From the NCBI GenBank assembly GCA_964454025.1, contig CAYVRP010000021.1:1-64000 (forward strand): a DNA stretch of 64,000 bases, in the 5' to 3' direction. The notes under the pieces were generated by a model. It was not told where the DNA came from and did not search any database. It saw only the letters and a program-made list of their open reading frames with translations. Each line of letters opens with the position of its first letter. The first letter of the stretch is position 1. Position numbers and translations under genes: made by a program. The DNA is from JAFGBI01 sp964454025. Its GTDB lineage: Bacteria; Myxococcota_A; Polyangia; Polyangiales; Polyangiaceae. Shown here piece after piece: positions 52,781-62,020 of the stretch.

Positions 52781-55700
52781 CTATGGACGTAGCCGGATGC
52801 GGATCGCGGCCGTCTGTGCCTCGTCCGCGCGGCGGGCGAAGGCGACGAAGGACCCGTATTGCTCGGGCTGCACCCGGCCTGCTGGCAGATCTACCGTGCG
52901 GTCGAGCACGAGGACGTTCCCCTCGATCCGGTCGGCCACGACGACGCGCCGGTCCCCGTCGGCGATGACGCGCCGGTCGAGGGTCGACTCGACGATGGCC
53001 CCGGGGGGAAGCTCGATCCGGAGCCGCACCCGCCGGTACGTCGCCGTCGCGATGAGCAGCGGCGTCTGCCGCGTCGGCAAGGTCGCGAGCTGGTTGACGC
53101 GGACCACGAAGGGCGGGGCGAGCACCAGCGCGCCCCCCTCCGGCTCCGCGAGCGCGGGGACGGCGATCTCGAGCCGCAACGTGACCGGCGCGTCGAGCTC
53201 GTCGAGGTGCTCGATCGCGTGGTCGTCCAGGCGCGCCCCACGCAGGTCCTGCGCGACCAGGGCCTGGAGCACGTCGGGGACTCGGCGTTCGGCGAGCTCC
53301 GCGAGATCGTTGCGCGCGGCCATCGCGTGGCGACCCACGAAACGCTCGGCGAGCTTGAGCGTCGCCGACCCGTTGGCGGCGAGCACGGCCTCCCCCTCGT
53401 ACTCCAGCCCGTCACGGGACCCGTCAGCCGGCGTCTCCGTGCGACGGGGTCCGCTGCCGGCGAGGACGTAGGCCGGCATGCCGCGGACCTCGGCCGGGAG
53501 GTAGCCGAACGGGGCGTACTTGTTGCCCACCGTGAGCCAGATCGGGCCATTCTCCGCGTCCACCTGCATCACCAGCTGGCTGAACAGCATCGCCTCGGTG
53601 ATGGGGCCGCGCGGCGGCGCCGTGATGCGGTTCTGCGCCACGGCGTAACGCACGTCGAGCCCGATGGCGCGGCAGAGCGTGGCGAAGCCGCGCGCGCGAT
53701 TCCCTTGCTTGCCTACCACGACGCGCCGACCGTCCGTTTCCTCGCCGTCCTCCACGTTGGCGAGCACCCAGCGGTAGAGCCGCTGCGCGCGCTCTGCTCG
53801 CGCGCGCGGCGGGGCGGGCTCCACGATCCGCTGCGCGATCCGGGCGATGCGGGGATCGATCGGCGTCAGATCGATCGCCTCATCGAAGAAGCGGCGCACG
53901 ACCCGCTGCTGGTTCACGCCCCAACCGACGTGGACGCTGGGCAAGAACTCGGGGAGCGGCGGGCTGCCTGGCTCCGTGGGCGCCGCCGGACTCTCGTCGA
54001 CCCGCCACCTCCGCACCTCGAAGCCGTCCCGGTCCTCCCGCTGCGGTGCCGGCACGTCGCCCGTGACCTCGACGATCAGCTCCTTGCCCACCGGAGAGAT
54101 CACCACGAACTCGCTGCGGGCGTAGGCGACGTTCTCCTCGCGGAAGAACCAGTGCGGGCCCAGGTAGAAGGTGCCGTCCGCCCCGTCCCCGGGCTCGCTC
54201 ACCACCTGCTCCGTCTCGATGTAGTCGCCGACCTCGAGGTGCGGGAAAGTGACGGAGGGCTTGCCCGCGACCAGCTCCGGCTCGAGCGTTCGGCCGTCCC
54301 GCTTGATGACCCGCATGTGGAGCGGCAAGCCCGGGAGGCGCGGGTGTTCGGCCATCTTGGTGATGGCCTCCGCGCTCTGGATGCGGACGATCTCGTGCTC
54401 CAGCATGCGGCTGGAACCGTCCGACTTCACCCATACTGCGGCGTAGTCGAGGACGCGCGCGGCGTGTCCTGGCAGATGCCGGCCGCTCCGCTCGTATGCG
54501 GCGATGATCGGCTCCGCCCGCAACCGGTACGGCTCGAGCTCGGTCAGCCCCTCGACCAGATCGATCGCCTCTTCGAGGGCCTCGGTCGCGGCGCCACGAT
54601 CGATCGCGTCGACCAGCGCCCGCTGCAGCGCGTCGCGTTGCCCGCTGGCGTAGCGGGCGTCGGCCAGGGCGAGGCGAAGGGAGGCGTTCTTCGAATCCTT
54701 GGCCAGTGCCTCCTCGAGCGCCTCCACGGAGTCCTGGGCGGAGCCGGCGGCCACCTGGAGCCGGTGCACGCGGAGCGCCAGCTCCTCGCGATCGGGCCGC
54801 CGCTGCCGCAGGCGCTCGACCTCGCGGATCGCGGCGGCGTAGTCGCCGCGCTCGACCGCGCGGGAGAGCGCGAGCTCCGAGTCCGGGTCGAGCTTCTGCA
54901 GCTCCCGCAGTAGCGTGTCCGCGCGCTCCCGCTCTCCGTTCGCGTCGGCCAGCTCCAGGGCCGCCGCCAGCGCTTCGGGGCTCTCCGGGAAGCGCCCGAC
55001 CATCGCGTTGACCGTAGCGGCGTACTCCGCCCGCCAGCCCAGCTCACCGTAGGTGCGCGCGAGCGCGAAGGCGACGGCGGACACGTCGGGGAATCGCTCC
55101 ACCAGCGCTCGCAGCGGGCGGACCACCTGGGCCGCCCCCTCCTGCTGCCCGCGGAAGAGCGCGAGGTCGAGCGCCGCCTGCCAGAGCCCGGGGTCGTGCT
55201 TGACCGCCCGCTCCTGGAGCTCCCGCCGCAAATCGCGGACCTGTGCTTCGTTGTAGACAGGGTCACGTCCCGCGAAGGTGGAGGACAGCAGCAGCGCGGG
55301 ACCGGTCGCTTCGTCGAGGGAGGCGACGAACGGCTCCATGAAGGCCGCGGCGAGGTCGCCCTGCCCCTCCGTGTAGGCGAGGTAGGCGACCAGCAGGCGG
55401 GTGACGTCGTCGGGCGGCGGGAGGACCTGCCCGCGCGCCACGTAGCGGGCGACGAGGTTCGGCTCGCCGGTGCGACGCGGTGGCGTGACCGCGTAGGGGG
55501 CGGCGCCGTCCGTGTCCGCGGCGACCTCGAGCGGGCGTCCATCCGGCTCCATCACGCGCACCGAGGTGGCGGGAGACTCCAAGCGCGCCAGCACCCGGTG
55601 GCGACCTCGTTCGAGCCAGAGCGCCACCCCGAACCGCGGCCACTCGCCCCAGCGCCGGGGATCGCGGTCGAGCATCAGCGTGTCGTCCACCCACACGGCG

Positions 55701-56542
55701 ATCGCGCCCTGCACGGCCAGCAGCACCTCGCGATCGGCCGGCAGGTCCAGGTAGGTTTCCGCGTAGAAGACGCCGCCCGCCGTCGGCTCGTCCGCCCAGA
55801 CGCGACATCCCTCGTGGCGGGTCTGGAGGCGACGCGGTGTCTCCACCTGCCCGTCGACCCGCCGCCACCGCTCGGGCCACGGCCCCGGCGCCTCCGCCGG
55901 GTGGGCGGACACCAGATCGCGCTTCGTGTTGCGCCCGAAGGGTCCGGCGAGGCGCACCGCCCCGACGCAGCCGTAGCGTTCGGCGGTGCTCGCGAGGACG
56001 TCGGGCTCGGCGGCAGCGAACGCCTCCGCCGACCACCAGTCGACGAGCTCGCTTCGGGCACGCCAGCCGAGGTGAACGGGCTGGTCGATGGCCTCCTCCA
56101 CGAACGCTCTCCACCGGCGCCACAGGTCGGGCGAGTGGTGTCGTAGCGCCGTGGCCTGCTGCGCGGCGAACCAGGCGACGTAGGGGGCCAGCGGGTCCTC
56201 CCAGCCCCTCGCAGCCCGCACCGCGCGCAGGAAATGATCCGGGGCCGCGGACACCTGTCCGTGTAGCCAGGCGTCGAGGCCGAGGCCGAGCTGCGCCAGC
56301 GCCACGGCCTCGACGTCCATCCCGCGCAGGCGTTCGGCGGCCCTGGCCGCCTCCTGCGCGGCGCCGCCCGGCGCGAACAGCTCCGCCAAGAGCCAGCGGG
56401 CCACCACGTCGGGCGCCCGCGCGCTCGGACCCGCTTGGCGGAGCTCGTGCAACGTCGGCTGCGCGTGGCGCGGCGGCGCCGGTCTGCAGCTGCCGAGCAG
56501 CACCGCGGCGAAGAGCAAACCGATCAGCCGAAGGTGTCTCAT
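52781..56542 (-). CDS. DUF3857 lipoprotein with degenerate transglutaminase domain
   Basis: A 1253-residue lipoprotein (lipobox LLGSC, C19). Order: a mixed N-terminal region with a jelly-roll-like segment ('VFYAETYLDLPADREVLLAVQ'; two adjoining parts), TPR-like helices (about 390-620), a DUF3857 domain (about 640-820) and a transglutaminase-fold domain. Aligned to the next gene upstream, all three catalytic positions are replaced: Q946 in 'VGKQGNRARG' for Cys, Q989 in 'FSQLVMQV' for His, and T1004 in 'IWLTVGNKY' for Asp. It should lack transglutaminase or protease activity. It starts 9 bases after its intact paralogue ends, so they are one operon and may work as active and inactive partners at the cell envelope. 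Confidence 0.85.
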   Translation of the reverse strand: MRHLRLIGLLFAAVLLGSCRPAPPRHAQPTLHELRQAGPSARAPDVVARWLLAELFAPGGAAQEAARAAERLRGMDVEAVALAQLGLGLDAWLHGQVSAAPDHFLRAVRAARGWEDPLAPYVAWFAAQQATALRHHSPDLWRRWRAFVEEAIDQPVHLGWRARSELVDWWSAEAFAAAEPDVLASTAERYGCVGAVRLAGPFGRNTKRDLVSAHPAEAPGPWPERWRRVDGQVETPRRLQTRHEGCRVWADEPTAGGVFYAETYLDLPADREVLLAVQGAIAVWVDDTLMLDRDPRRWGEWPRFGVALWLERGRHRVLARLESPATSVRVMEPDGRPLEVAADTDGAAPYAVTPPRRTGEPNLVARYVARGQVLPPPDDVTRLLVAYLAYTEGQGDLAAAFMEPFVASLDEATGPALLLSSTFAGRDPVYNEAQVRDLRRELQERAVKHDPGLWQAALDLALFRGQQEGAAQVVRPLRALVERFPDVSAVAFALARTYGELGWRAEYAATVNAMVGRFPESPEALAAALELADANGERERADTLLRELQKLDPDSELALSRAVERGDYAAAIREVERLRQRRPDREELALRVHRLQVAAGSAQDSVEALEEALAKDSKNASLRLALADARYASGQRDALQRALVDAIDRGAATEALEEAIDLVEGLTELEPYRLRAEPIIAAYERSGRHLPGHAARVLDYAAVWVKSDGSSRMLEHEIVRIQSAEAITKMAEHPRLPGLPLHMRVIKRDGRTLEPELVAGKPSVTFPHLEVGDYIETEQVVSEPGDGADGTFYLGPHWFFREENVAYARSEFVVISPVGKELIVEVTGDVPAPQREDRDGFEVRRWRVDESPAAPTEPGSPPLPEFLPSVHVGWGVNQQRVVRRFFDEAIDLTPIDPRIARIAQRIVEPAPPRARAERAQRLYRWVLANVEDGEETDGRRVVVGKQGNRARGFATLCRAIGLDVRYAVAQNRITAPPRGPITEAMLFSQLVMQVDAENGPIWLTVGNKYAPFGYLPAEVRGMPAYVLAGSGPRRTETPADGSRDGLEYEGEAVLAANGSATLKLAERFVGRHAMAARNDLAELAERRVPDVLQALVAQDLRGARLDDHAIEHLDELDAPVTLRLEIAVPALAEPEGGALVLAPPFVVRVNQLATLPTRQTPLLIATATYRRVRLRIELPPGAIVESTLDRRVIADGDRRVVVADRIEGNVLVLDRTVDLPAGRVQPEQYGSFVAFARRADEAQTAAIRIRLRP

Positions 56543-56551
56543 CGCGAAGCC

Positions 56552-59500
56552 TCAGAGCCCCACGGTCAGGCGGGGCGAGAACGCCCGATCCACCTCGTCG
56601 CAGAAGCGGCGCCAGGCGGCGTAGTCCGCGGGCTTGATCCGCGTCGCCCGGACGAGCAGGCGGCTCTTCACCGTCACCTCGTTCGCGCGCCGCTCGACCG
56701 AAACCGAGTAGCTGCCGAACGGTCCGCTCCCGCTCGCCTCCGGCGGCGCGCCGAGCAGGGTCGTCCCGGCGGGGAGGGTGACCACGAACGTCTCCTCGAC
56801 CCCGGGTATCGCCAGCAGCCGAACATCCTGGGATCGCCGCGGCAACGGCGCATAGGTGGGGGTCAGCCGCACGCTCGGCGTGACGGCGACGCTGAGACTC
56901 GTGCCCTCGCGCCGCGCGAACGCGGGGGCCACGCCGCGCACCTCCATCCACACCGGCGCGGAGAAATCCTCGAGGTTGCCGGTCGCCACTGCGCCGGGAC
57001 CCTCGGCGAGGGTGAACCCCGGGTACCGCGGCCCGACGAGCTCCGAGACGACCCGTTCTCGGAGGGTGGACTTCGCGTGGAAGCTCTGGCGCCATCCCGG
57101 TGCCGAGCTCCCGCGCACGTCATAGCGGAGCTCGAGATCGGCGGAGCCGTCGGCGGCGAGACGCGCCCGCACGCGCCGGGCGATCGCGTTCTGCGTCGGG
57201 TCGTTCGCCGGCAGCCGGACCAGCTGGGACTGGCCTTCGTTGATGAGCAGGCCCAGCGCCTCGTAGTCCATGACCGGCAGCTCCTCGATTCCGGCGTACT
57301 CGGCCGTGCCGTCGAGGTACAGATCCAGCGACGGGACGTAGGCGACGGCGTGATCGAAGGGCGCCAGGCTCGCGACCTTCGAGGAGAAGTCCCCGCGGAG
57401 CTGGGTCCGCACCACCACCACCGTCGCGTCGATGCCGAGCTCGCGCAACAGCGCGACGATCACGGTCGCCTTGTCCTTGCAATCACCCCAGCCACGAGCG
57501 ACCGTGAGCACGGCCGGTCGGGGCTTGTACCCGTAGATGCCGAGTTCGAGCCCGACGTAGCGGGTGTTCCTCACGACCCAGTCGTAGACCCTGGCCACCT
57601 TCTCGCGCGCGCTGCTCGCGCCCGCCGCGAGCGTGCGAGCGAGCTTCCGCGTCTCGTCGTCCAGCGTGAGCTGGTCGCGACTGAGCCCCCAGTACCAGGC
57701 CCCCATCTGCTGGAAATCGTCGTAGGTGGAGACGTGGACGTGGCCCACGATTTCCGGCAACGGCGGCATCGCCGGCTCCTCGGCGACCGGTGGCAGCTCG
57801 CGCGCGAAGAACCGGTGCGTCACGGTTTCGCCCGACCGCCGCACGGTGTGCTCGAGCTCCGGGAGGTTGGTGTCGAAGTGCAGCGGGCGCGCGGTCGGCG
57901 TGACCACGACGTACTCGGCGTTCGCCGTCGGCTCGTTGGACTGCAGGTAGACGACCTCGCCGAAATAGTCCCCGAGCTCGTTGCGGGGTGCGACGTCGTC
58001 CACGCGGTACTTGAGCTCGACCACGTCGCCCGGATCCAGCCGCGGCAGCTGGACGTAGAAGTTCCGCGCCGAGGTGTACATCGACAGCTCAGGCAGGTTC
58101 GCCGCCGCCTCTCCGGACTCGATCGCGGAGTCCACCCGTCCGTCGGCGCGGTAGACGTGCGCCCCGCGCAGCTGCACGACTTCGCGATCGGCTTGGTACT
58201 GGAAGGAGTACTGGCGTCCGGCGGCGGCGGCCGCGTCCGTCAGGGGCTGGTACACGATCTGGCGGAAGCGGCTGCCCTTGCCGTTCGCGTGGACGGTGGT
58301 GACGGTCAGGTCGCGCAACGTGCGCTGGTTCTGGCCCGCCGCCGGGGCCGCGCGGAGCCCGAGGAAGCGCTTCGGCGCCCAGGCGTAGCGCTCGTCGGTC
58401 CGCGCGCCGGCGGGCTCGAGGTGCTCGACGTACTCCCGGACCGCTCGATCCTGGGGGCGGAGCTCGAGGATGCGTCGCAGCGCCACGAGCTGCGCCTCGC
58501 GGTGCCCGAGCTCGCCCTGGAGCTCGGCCAGGGCCCGCAGCGTCTCGACGTCCTCTGGACACAGCTCGAGCGCCCGCTCGTAGGTCGCGATCGCGGCGCT
58601 CGCCTGGCCCATGGCCCGACGGCTTCGGGCGGCGAACCCGAGCGCCCACTGGCTGTCCGGGGCGATGGCGAGCAGGCGAGCGAGCCACCGCTCCGCGACC
58701 GCGTCCTCCCGCCGAGCGAGCGCGCCCGTCACCAGGTTCGCGAGGTGCCCGCGGTCGTCGAAGCGGAGCTGAGCGTAGCGTGCCTCCGCCTCGCGCGCCT
58801 CGCGCGTGCGGCCCACCGCATGCAGCGCCGAGGCGTGCAGGTTGAGCAGGTTGACGGCGGAGGGGTTTCGCGCCACGGCGCGCTCCAGGGTGTCGAGCGC
58901 CGTTCGCTTCAGGCCCGCCTCCGTGTAGAGCGCCACCCGGCCGGCGATCGCCTCCACGTTGTCGGGGTCGAGCGCCAGGACCTGGTCCAAGAAAGGGACC
59001 GCCTGCCGCCAGTTGATGCCGCTGCGCGCGTGCTCGCTCTGCGCGAGCAAGACATCGACCCGCGGCCGGGATCCCATGGTGGCCACGGCCTGCGCCAGCC
59101 AGGTCGCGCGCTGATTGCGATCTTCGGCGAGCTCGCCCGCGAGCAGCAGGCGCTCCACGGTCGGCGCTGCCTCGGCGGCGCGTCGGGCGGCGTCGCGCGC
59201 GACGTGCTCGGTCGGGTCGTCGGAGCCGGTGACCACCAGGTAGCGGGCGAACGCCTCCAGCTCGGCGGCGCTCGCGTCAGCGCGCTCTGCCCGCGCCTGC
59301 AGCGTCCGGAGCGGCCCGGTGACGCCGCCCGGCGGCGGGCGGTAGGGTCGCGCGCTCACGCGCGCCGCCAGCGCCGCCGCGGCGGCGCTGGCGCCCAGAT
59401 CGCTCGCGAAGTGCAGGGTGGGGTCCGGTGACCCCCGCCGGTCCGCGAGGCGCACCGAAAGGATCGGCGCCTCTTCCTCGCCGCAGACCTTGACCGTCAG

Positions 59501-60310
59501 GTCGTTGGGGCCCGGGAAGAGCTCGAGCTCGACCGCGAAGCGGTCGGTGTCGTGGGCACGATAGGCGGCGTCCTCCAGGACGAGCTGGCCATTGAAGTAG
59601 ACCTTGACCGCGCCGGCGGCCCCCACCCACGCGCTGATCGATCGGGTCCGGCTGCCGCTGCCGCTGACGAAGGTCTTGGCGAACACGCAGACGTGCTCGG
59701 TCGGTCGCACCAGCGCCCCCGTGTCGAGCCATCCAAACGGGAAGGCGTCTGCCGGCGCGGCGCGCCAGCGGACCGGCCGCTCCTTGCCCGAGTAGGCGCG
59801 CCCGGGGACGATGGGCGTCGCGAGCTCGGCTTCGGGACCGTGGTCGACGGCGAAGCCCGTCTTGCCCTCGTTGTCGAACGGACCCACGACGAGCCAGTCG
59901 TTCACGAAGCCGAGCGCCGCGATCTCCCGGCGCGCAGCGGCGACGTCACCGCGGCGGAGGCGCGCGAAGGCCGCGAGGGTCGCGGCGTAGGCGCGCTCCG
60001 GGGGTTCGAGGCGGGGATCGGCGCCCACGGCCCGCAGCAGCTCCTCGATTGTGAGCGGGTCGGCGCGATCCCAGGTGTCCCAAAGCCCGCGCAGCGCCGC
60101 GTATCGCTCGCTGCCCCGCGCCCGGTCCAGCGTGGCGGTCGCGGCGACCAGGTCCGGGTGGAGGAGCAGGGATTCGGCTCGCGCGGACGCTGGCGCGCCC
60201 ATCGCCATCACGACTCCGATGGCCGCGACCGCGCGCGCGGCCCGTTTCTCCACGCGCCCCGGGCGTCGGTCCCAGCGGCGGGCGGCGACCATGCGCAGAC
60301 CCATTACCAT
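56552..60310 (-). CDS. DUF3857/transglutaminase exported protein with intact triad
   Basis: A 1252-residue exported protein; the signal peptide ends near 'APASARAES'. It shares the plan of the following gene: N-terminal domains with 'DWLVVGPFDNEGKTGF' and 'KVYFNGQLVLEDAA' (a carbohydrate- or peptide-binding-like jelly roll), TPR repeats (about 440-620), DUF3857 (about 650-850) and a transglutaminase-like domain. The catalytic triad is visible: C944 in 'GWGDCKDKATV', H987 in 'FDHAVAY' and D1000 in 'YLDGTAEY'. Such domains are found in cysteine proteases, amidases and cross-linking enzymes. Start ATG 60310; ATGs at 60301 and 60292 are alternatives. It heads a two-gene operon. Confidence 0.88.
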   Translation of the reverse strand: MVMGLRMVAARRWDRRPGRVEKRAARAVAAIGVVMAMGAPASARAESLLLHPDLVAATATLDRARGSERYAALRGLWDTWDRADPLTIEELLRAVGADPRLEPPERAYAATLAAFARLRRGDVAAARREIAALGFVNDWLVVGPFDNEGKTGFAVDHGPEAELATPIVPGRAYSGKERPVRWRAAPADAFPFGWLDTGALVRPTEHVCVFAKTFVSGSGSRTRSISAWVGAAGAVKVYFNGQLVLEDAAYRAHDTDRFAVELELFPGPNDLTVKVCGEEEAPILSVRLADRRGSPDPTLHFASDLGASAAAAALAARVSARPYRPPPGGVTGPLRTLQARAERADASAAELEAFARYLVVTGSDDPTEHVARDAARRAAEAAPTVERLLLAGELAEDRNQRATWLAQAVATMGSRPRVDVLLAQSEHARSGINWRQAVPFLDQVLALDPDNVEAIAGRVALYTEAGLKRTALDTLERAVARNPSAVNLLNLHASALHAVGRTREAREAEARYAQLRFDDRGHLANLVTGALARREDAVAERWLARLLAIAPDSQWALGFAARSRRAMGQASAAIATYERALELCPEDVETLRALAELQGELGHREAQLVALRRILELRPQDRAVREYVEHLEPAGARTDERYAWAPKRFLGLRAAPAAGQNQRTLRDLTVTTVHANGKGSRFRQIVYQPLTDAAAAAGRQYSFQYQADREVVQLRGAHVYRADGRVDSAIESGEAAANLPELSMYTSARNFYVQLPRLDPGDVVELKYRVDDVAPRNELGDYFGEVVYLQSNEPTANAEYVVVTPTARPLHFDTNLPELEHTVRRSGETVTHRFFARELPPVAEEPAMPPLPEIVGHVHVSTYDDFQQMGAWYWGLSRDQLTLDDETRKLARTLAAGASSAREKVARVYDWVVRNTRYVGLELGIYGYKPRPAVLTVARGWGDCKDKATVIVALLRELGIDATVVVVRTQLRGDFSSKVASLAPFDHAVAYVPSLDLYLDGTAEYAGIEELPVMDYEALGLLINEGQSQLVRLPANDPTQNAIARRVRARLAADGSADLELRYDVRGSSAPGWRQSFHAKSTLRERVVSELVGPRYPGFTLAEGPGAVATGNLEDFSAPVWMEVRGVAPAFARREGTSLSVAVTPSVRLTPTYAPLPRRSQDVRLLAIPGVEETFVVTLPAGTTLLGAPPEASGSGPFGSYSVSVERRANEVTVKSRLLVRATRIKPADYAAWRRFCDEVDRAFSPRLTVGL

Positions 60311-60937
60311 GGCCGACGCGCGCGGGTCGCACGCGACCGCTGCGCACCGCCCCGCCGCTGGCCGCCGCGGCGGGGCGGTGCAGGTGCGTCGCCGACCGCA
60401 CGGGCCCGCGCGACGCCGCCTCGGGTGGCATCACCTCGGACGTTCAGTGGACACGCGCGCTCCGCGTACCCCGGCAGGCCCGCTTGGCCGCGCCGCGGGG
60501 TGCCAGCCGGGAGGCCGGGTCGGCGGAGAAAGTGAGGCCCCGGCGCCTCCCCCGCTTGCTGGCGTCGGGTGGCTCGGATAGAAGATTGACTCGCTCGAGT
60601 GGTGCGAGCTCCGGCGAATTCCCGATGAAGATCCCTACTGCGTGCGTCGGAGGCGCGCCGCGGCCCCGCCCGGACGTGCCCGGTCCGGGTGACGGCGACC
60701 CCCGCAGTCGTGCGCCCGTGGCGTCGGGGATCGACGGCCGCGGACCGACCCGTCTCGGCGCGGCGGCAGCGGATGGCATCAGCCTCGCGCGCCGGGTCGG
60801 CGGACGCTCGCGCGCCGGCGCGGACCGCGTGGCGGTCGGCACCGCCCCCGGTCGACGTCGGACCCCTGATCTCGGCAGCGACCGCGGCACCTCGTTCGGG
60901 CCCGGCGACCGCTCGAGCCAGCTTCGCGGAGGCGCGC
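60311..60937. other. Long divergent interval upstream of mglB
   Basis: A 627-base interval between divergent transglutaminase and mglB genes. TTGCTG (60556-60561) and TAGAAG (60579-60584), 17 bases apart, could be a promoter about 350 bases before mglB, implying a long leader. An open frame from ATG 60625 to 60945 (106 residues) has no ribosome site, is Gly/Arg/Pro-rich, and overlaps the mglB start; I do not call it. TCGCTCGAGTGGTGCGAG near 60591 is an imperfect inverted repeat. No known RNA family is recognised. Confidence 0.5.
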
Positions 60938-61420
60938 ATGGTTAACCCGCAGATGGTGATGTACGAAGAGGAGTTCAACCAGATCCAGGTGGTCGTGGAC
61001 CGTCTGGTCCGGGAAGCGAACGCCAAGGTCGTCTTCATCGTCGACAAGAACGGCCAGCTCATCGCGGCCAGCGGCGAGGTGGAGAACATCGACACGACCT
61101 CGCTCGCTTCGTTGACGGCCGGCAACATCGCCGCCACGGGGGGCATCGCGAAGCTGCTTCGCGAGAACGAGTTCGCCACCCAGTTCCACGAGGGTGAGAA
61201 GGCGAACATCCACATCCAGCTGGTCGGCAACCGGGTCATCCTGGTCGTCATCTTCGACTCCAAGTCGAGCCTCGGCCTGGGCCGGCTGCGGGTGCGGAAG
61301 GCCAGCGACGAGCTGAACCGGGTCTTCGAGTCGTTGCTCGCGAAGGTCGCCGAGCCCGGGGGGGACTCCCCCTTCGCCGAGATCACCGACGAGGACATCG
61401 ACAATCTCTTCAACGACTGA
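60938..61420 (+). CDS. mglB: MglB polarity GAP (Roadblock/LC7)
   Basis: The GTPase-activating partner of MglA, which sits at the lagging pole and sets front-rear polarity for gliding and twitching motility in myxobacteria. The 160-residue Roadblock/LC7 protein reads 'MVMYEEEFNQIQVVVDRL', 'ANAKVVFIVDKNGQLIA', 'IDTTSLASLTAGNIAATGG', 'LENEFATQFHEG'-like 'LRENEFATQFHEGE' and 'SPFAEITDEDIDNLF'; it closely matches the known M. xanthus protein along its length as I recall it. The ATG at 60938 follows GCGGAGG; ATG 60953 is an alternative. mglA starts 12 bases downstream. Confidence 0.96.
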   Translation: MVNPQMVMYEEEFNQIQVVVDRLVREANAKVVFIVDKNGQLIAASGEVENIDTTSLASLTAGNIAATGGIAKLLRENEFATQFHEGEKANIHIQLVGNRVILVVIFDSKSSLGLGRLRVRKASDELNRVFESLLAKVAEPGGDSPFAEITDEDIDNLFND

Positions 61421-61432
61421 AGGCGCCGGGCG

Positions 61433-62020
61433 ATGAGCTTCATCAACTACATGGCCCGGGAGATCAACTGCAAGATTGTCTACTACGGGCCGGGTCTCTG
61501 CGGAAAGACCACGAACCTCCAGTACATCTACGAACGCACGAACCCGGAGGCCAAGGGGAAGATGATCTCGCTCGCGACGGAAACCGAGCGGACCCTGTTC
61601 TTCGACTTCTTGCCCCTGTCCCTGGGGGAGATCCGCGGCTTCAAGACCCGCTTCCACCTCTACACCGTTCCTGGCCAGGTCTTCTACGACGCCAGCCGCA
61701 AGCTCATCCTCAAGGGCGTCGACGGCGTGATCTTCGTGGCCGATTCGCAGATCGAGCGGCTCGAGGCCAACCAGGAGAGCGTGGACAACCTCCGCACCAA
61801 CCTGGCCGAACAGGGCTACTCCCTGGAGAAGATCCCCTACGTCATCCAGTACAACAAGCGGGACCTGCCCAACGTGGTGGACGTCAAGGAGCTGCACGAC
61901 CTCGTCAACCCGATGAACGTGCCGGAGTTCGAGGCCGTCGCGCGCACGGGGGTGGGTGTGTTCGAGACGCTCAAGGCCGTGTCCAAGCTCGTGCTCACGG
62001 AGCTCAAGCGCGGCGGCTGA
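61433..62020 (+). CDS. mglA: MglA Ras-like polarity GTPase
   Basis: The small GTPase that marks the leading pole and drives motility machinery assembly when GTP-bound. The P-loop is GPGLCGKTT at 19-27 (G21), R53 in 'TETERT' is the intrinsic arginine finger, and the G3 motif is 'YTVPGQ' with T78 in place of the usual Asp and Q82 as catalytic glutamine; T78 is a known MglA feature. The G4 is 'NKRD'. At 195 residues it has the family length. It is in an operon with mglB and with recX, whose ATG overlaps its stop (TGATG). Confidence 0.97.
   Translation: MSFINYMAREINCKIVYYGPGLCGKTTNLQYIYERTNPEAKGKMISLATETERTLFFDFLPLSLGEIRGFKTRFHLYTVPGQVFYDASRKLILKGVDGVIFVADSQIERLEANQESVDNLRTNLAEQGYSLEKIPYVIQYNKRDLPNVVDVKELHDLVNPMNVPEFEAVARTGVGVFETLKAVSKLVLTELKRGG

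Noticed and set aside
52859..54913. 684-codon open frame on the plus strand
   Set aside because: Antisense to the degenerate transglutaminase gene and without any domain.
56435..59431. 998-codon open frame on the plus strand
   Set aside because: It lies antisense to the two transglutaminase-like genes, and its composition (Arg, Gly, His, Glu-rich with no domain) is what the complement of GC-biased codons gives.
60625..60945. 106-codon open frame before mglB
   Set aside because: No ribosome site, low-complexity Gly/Arg/Pro composition and overlap with the mglB start; retained only as a comment on the interval.
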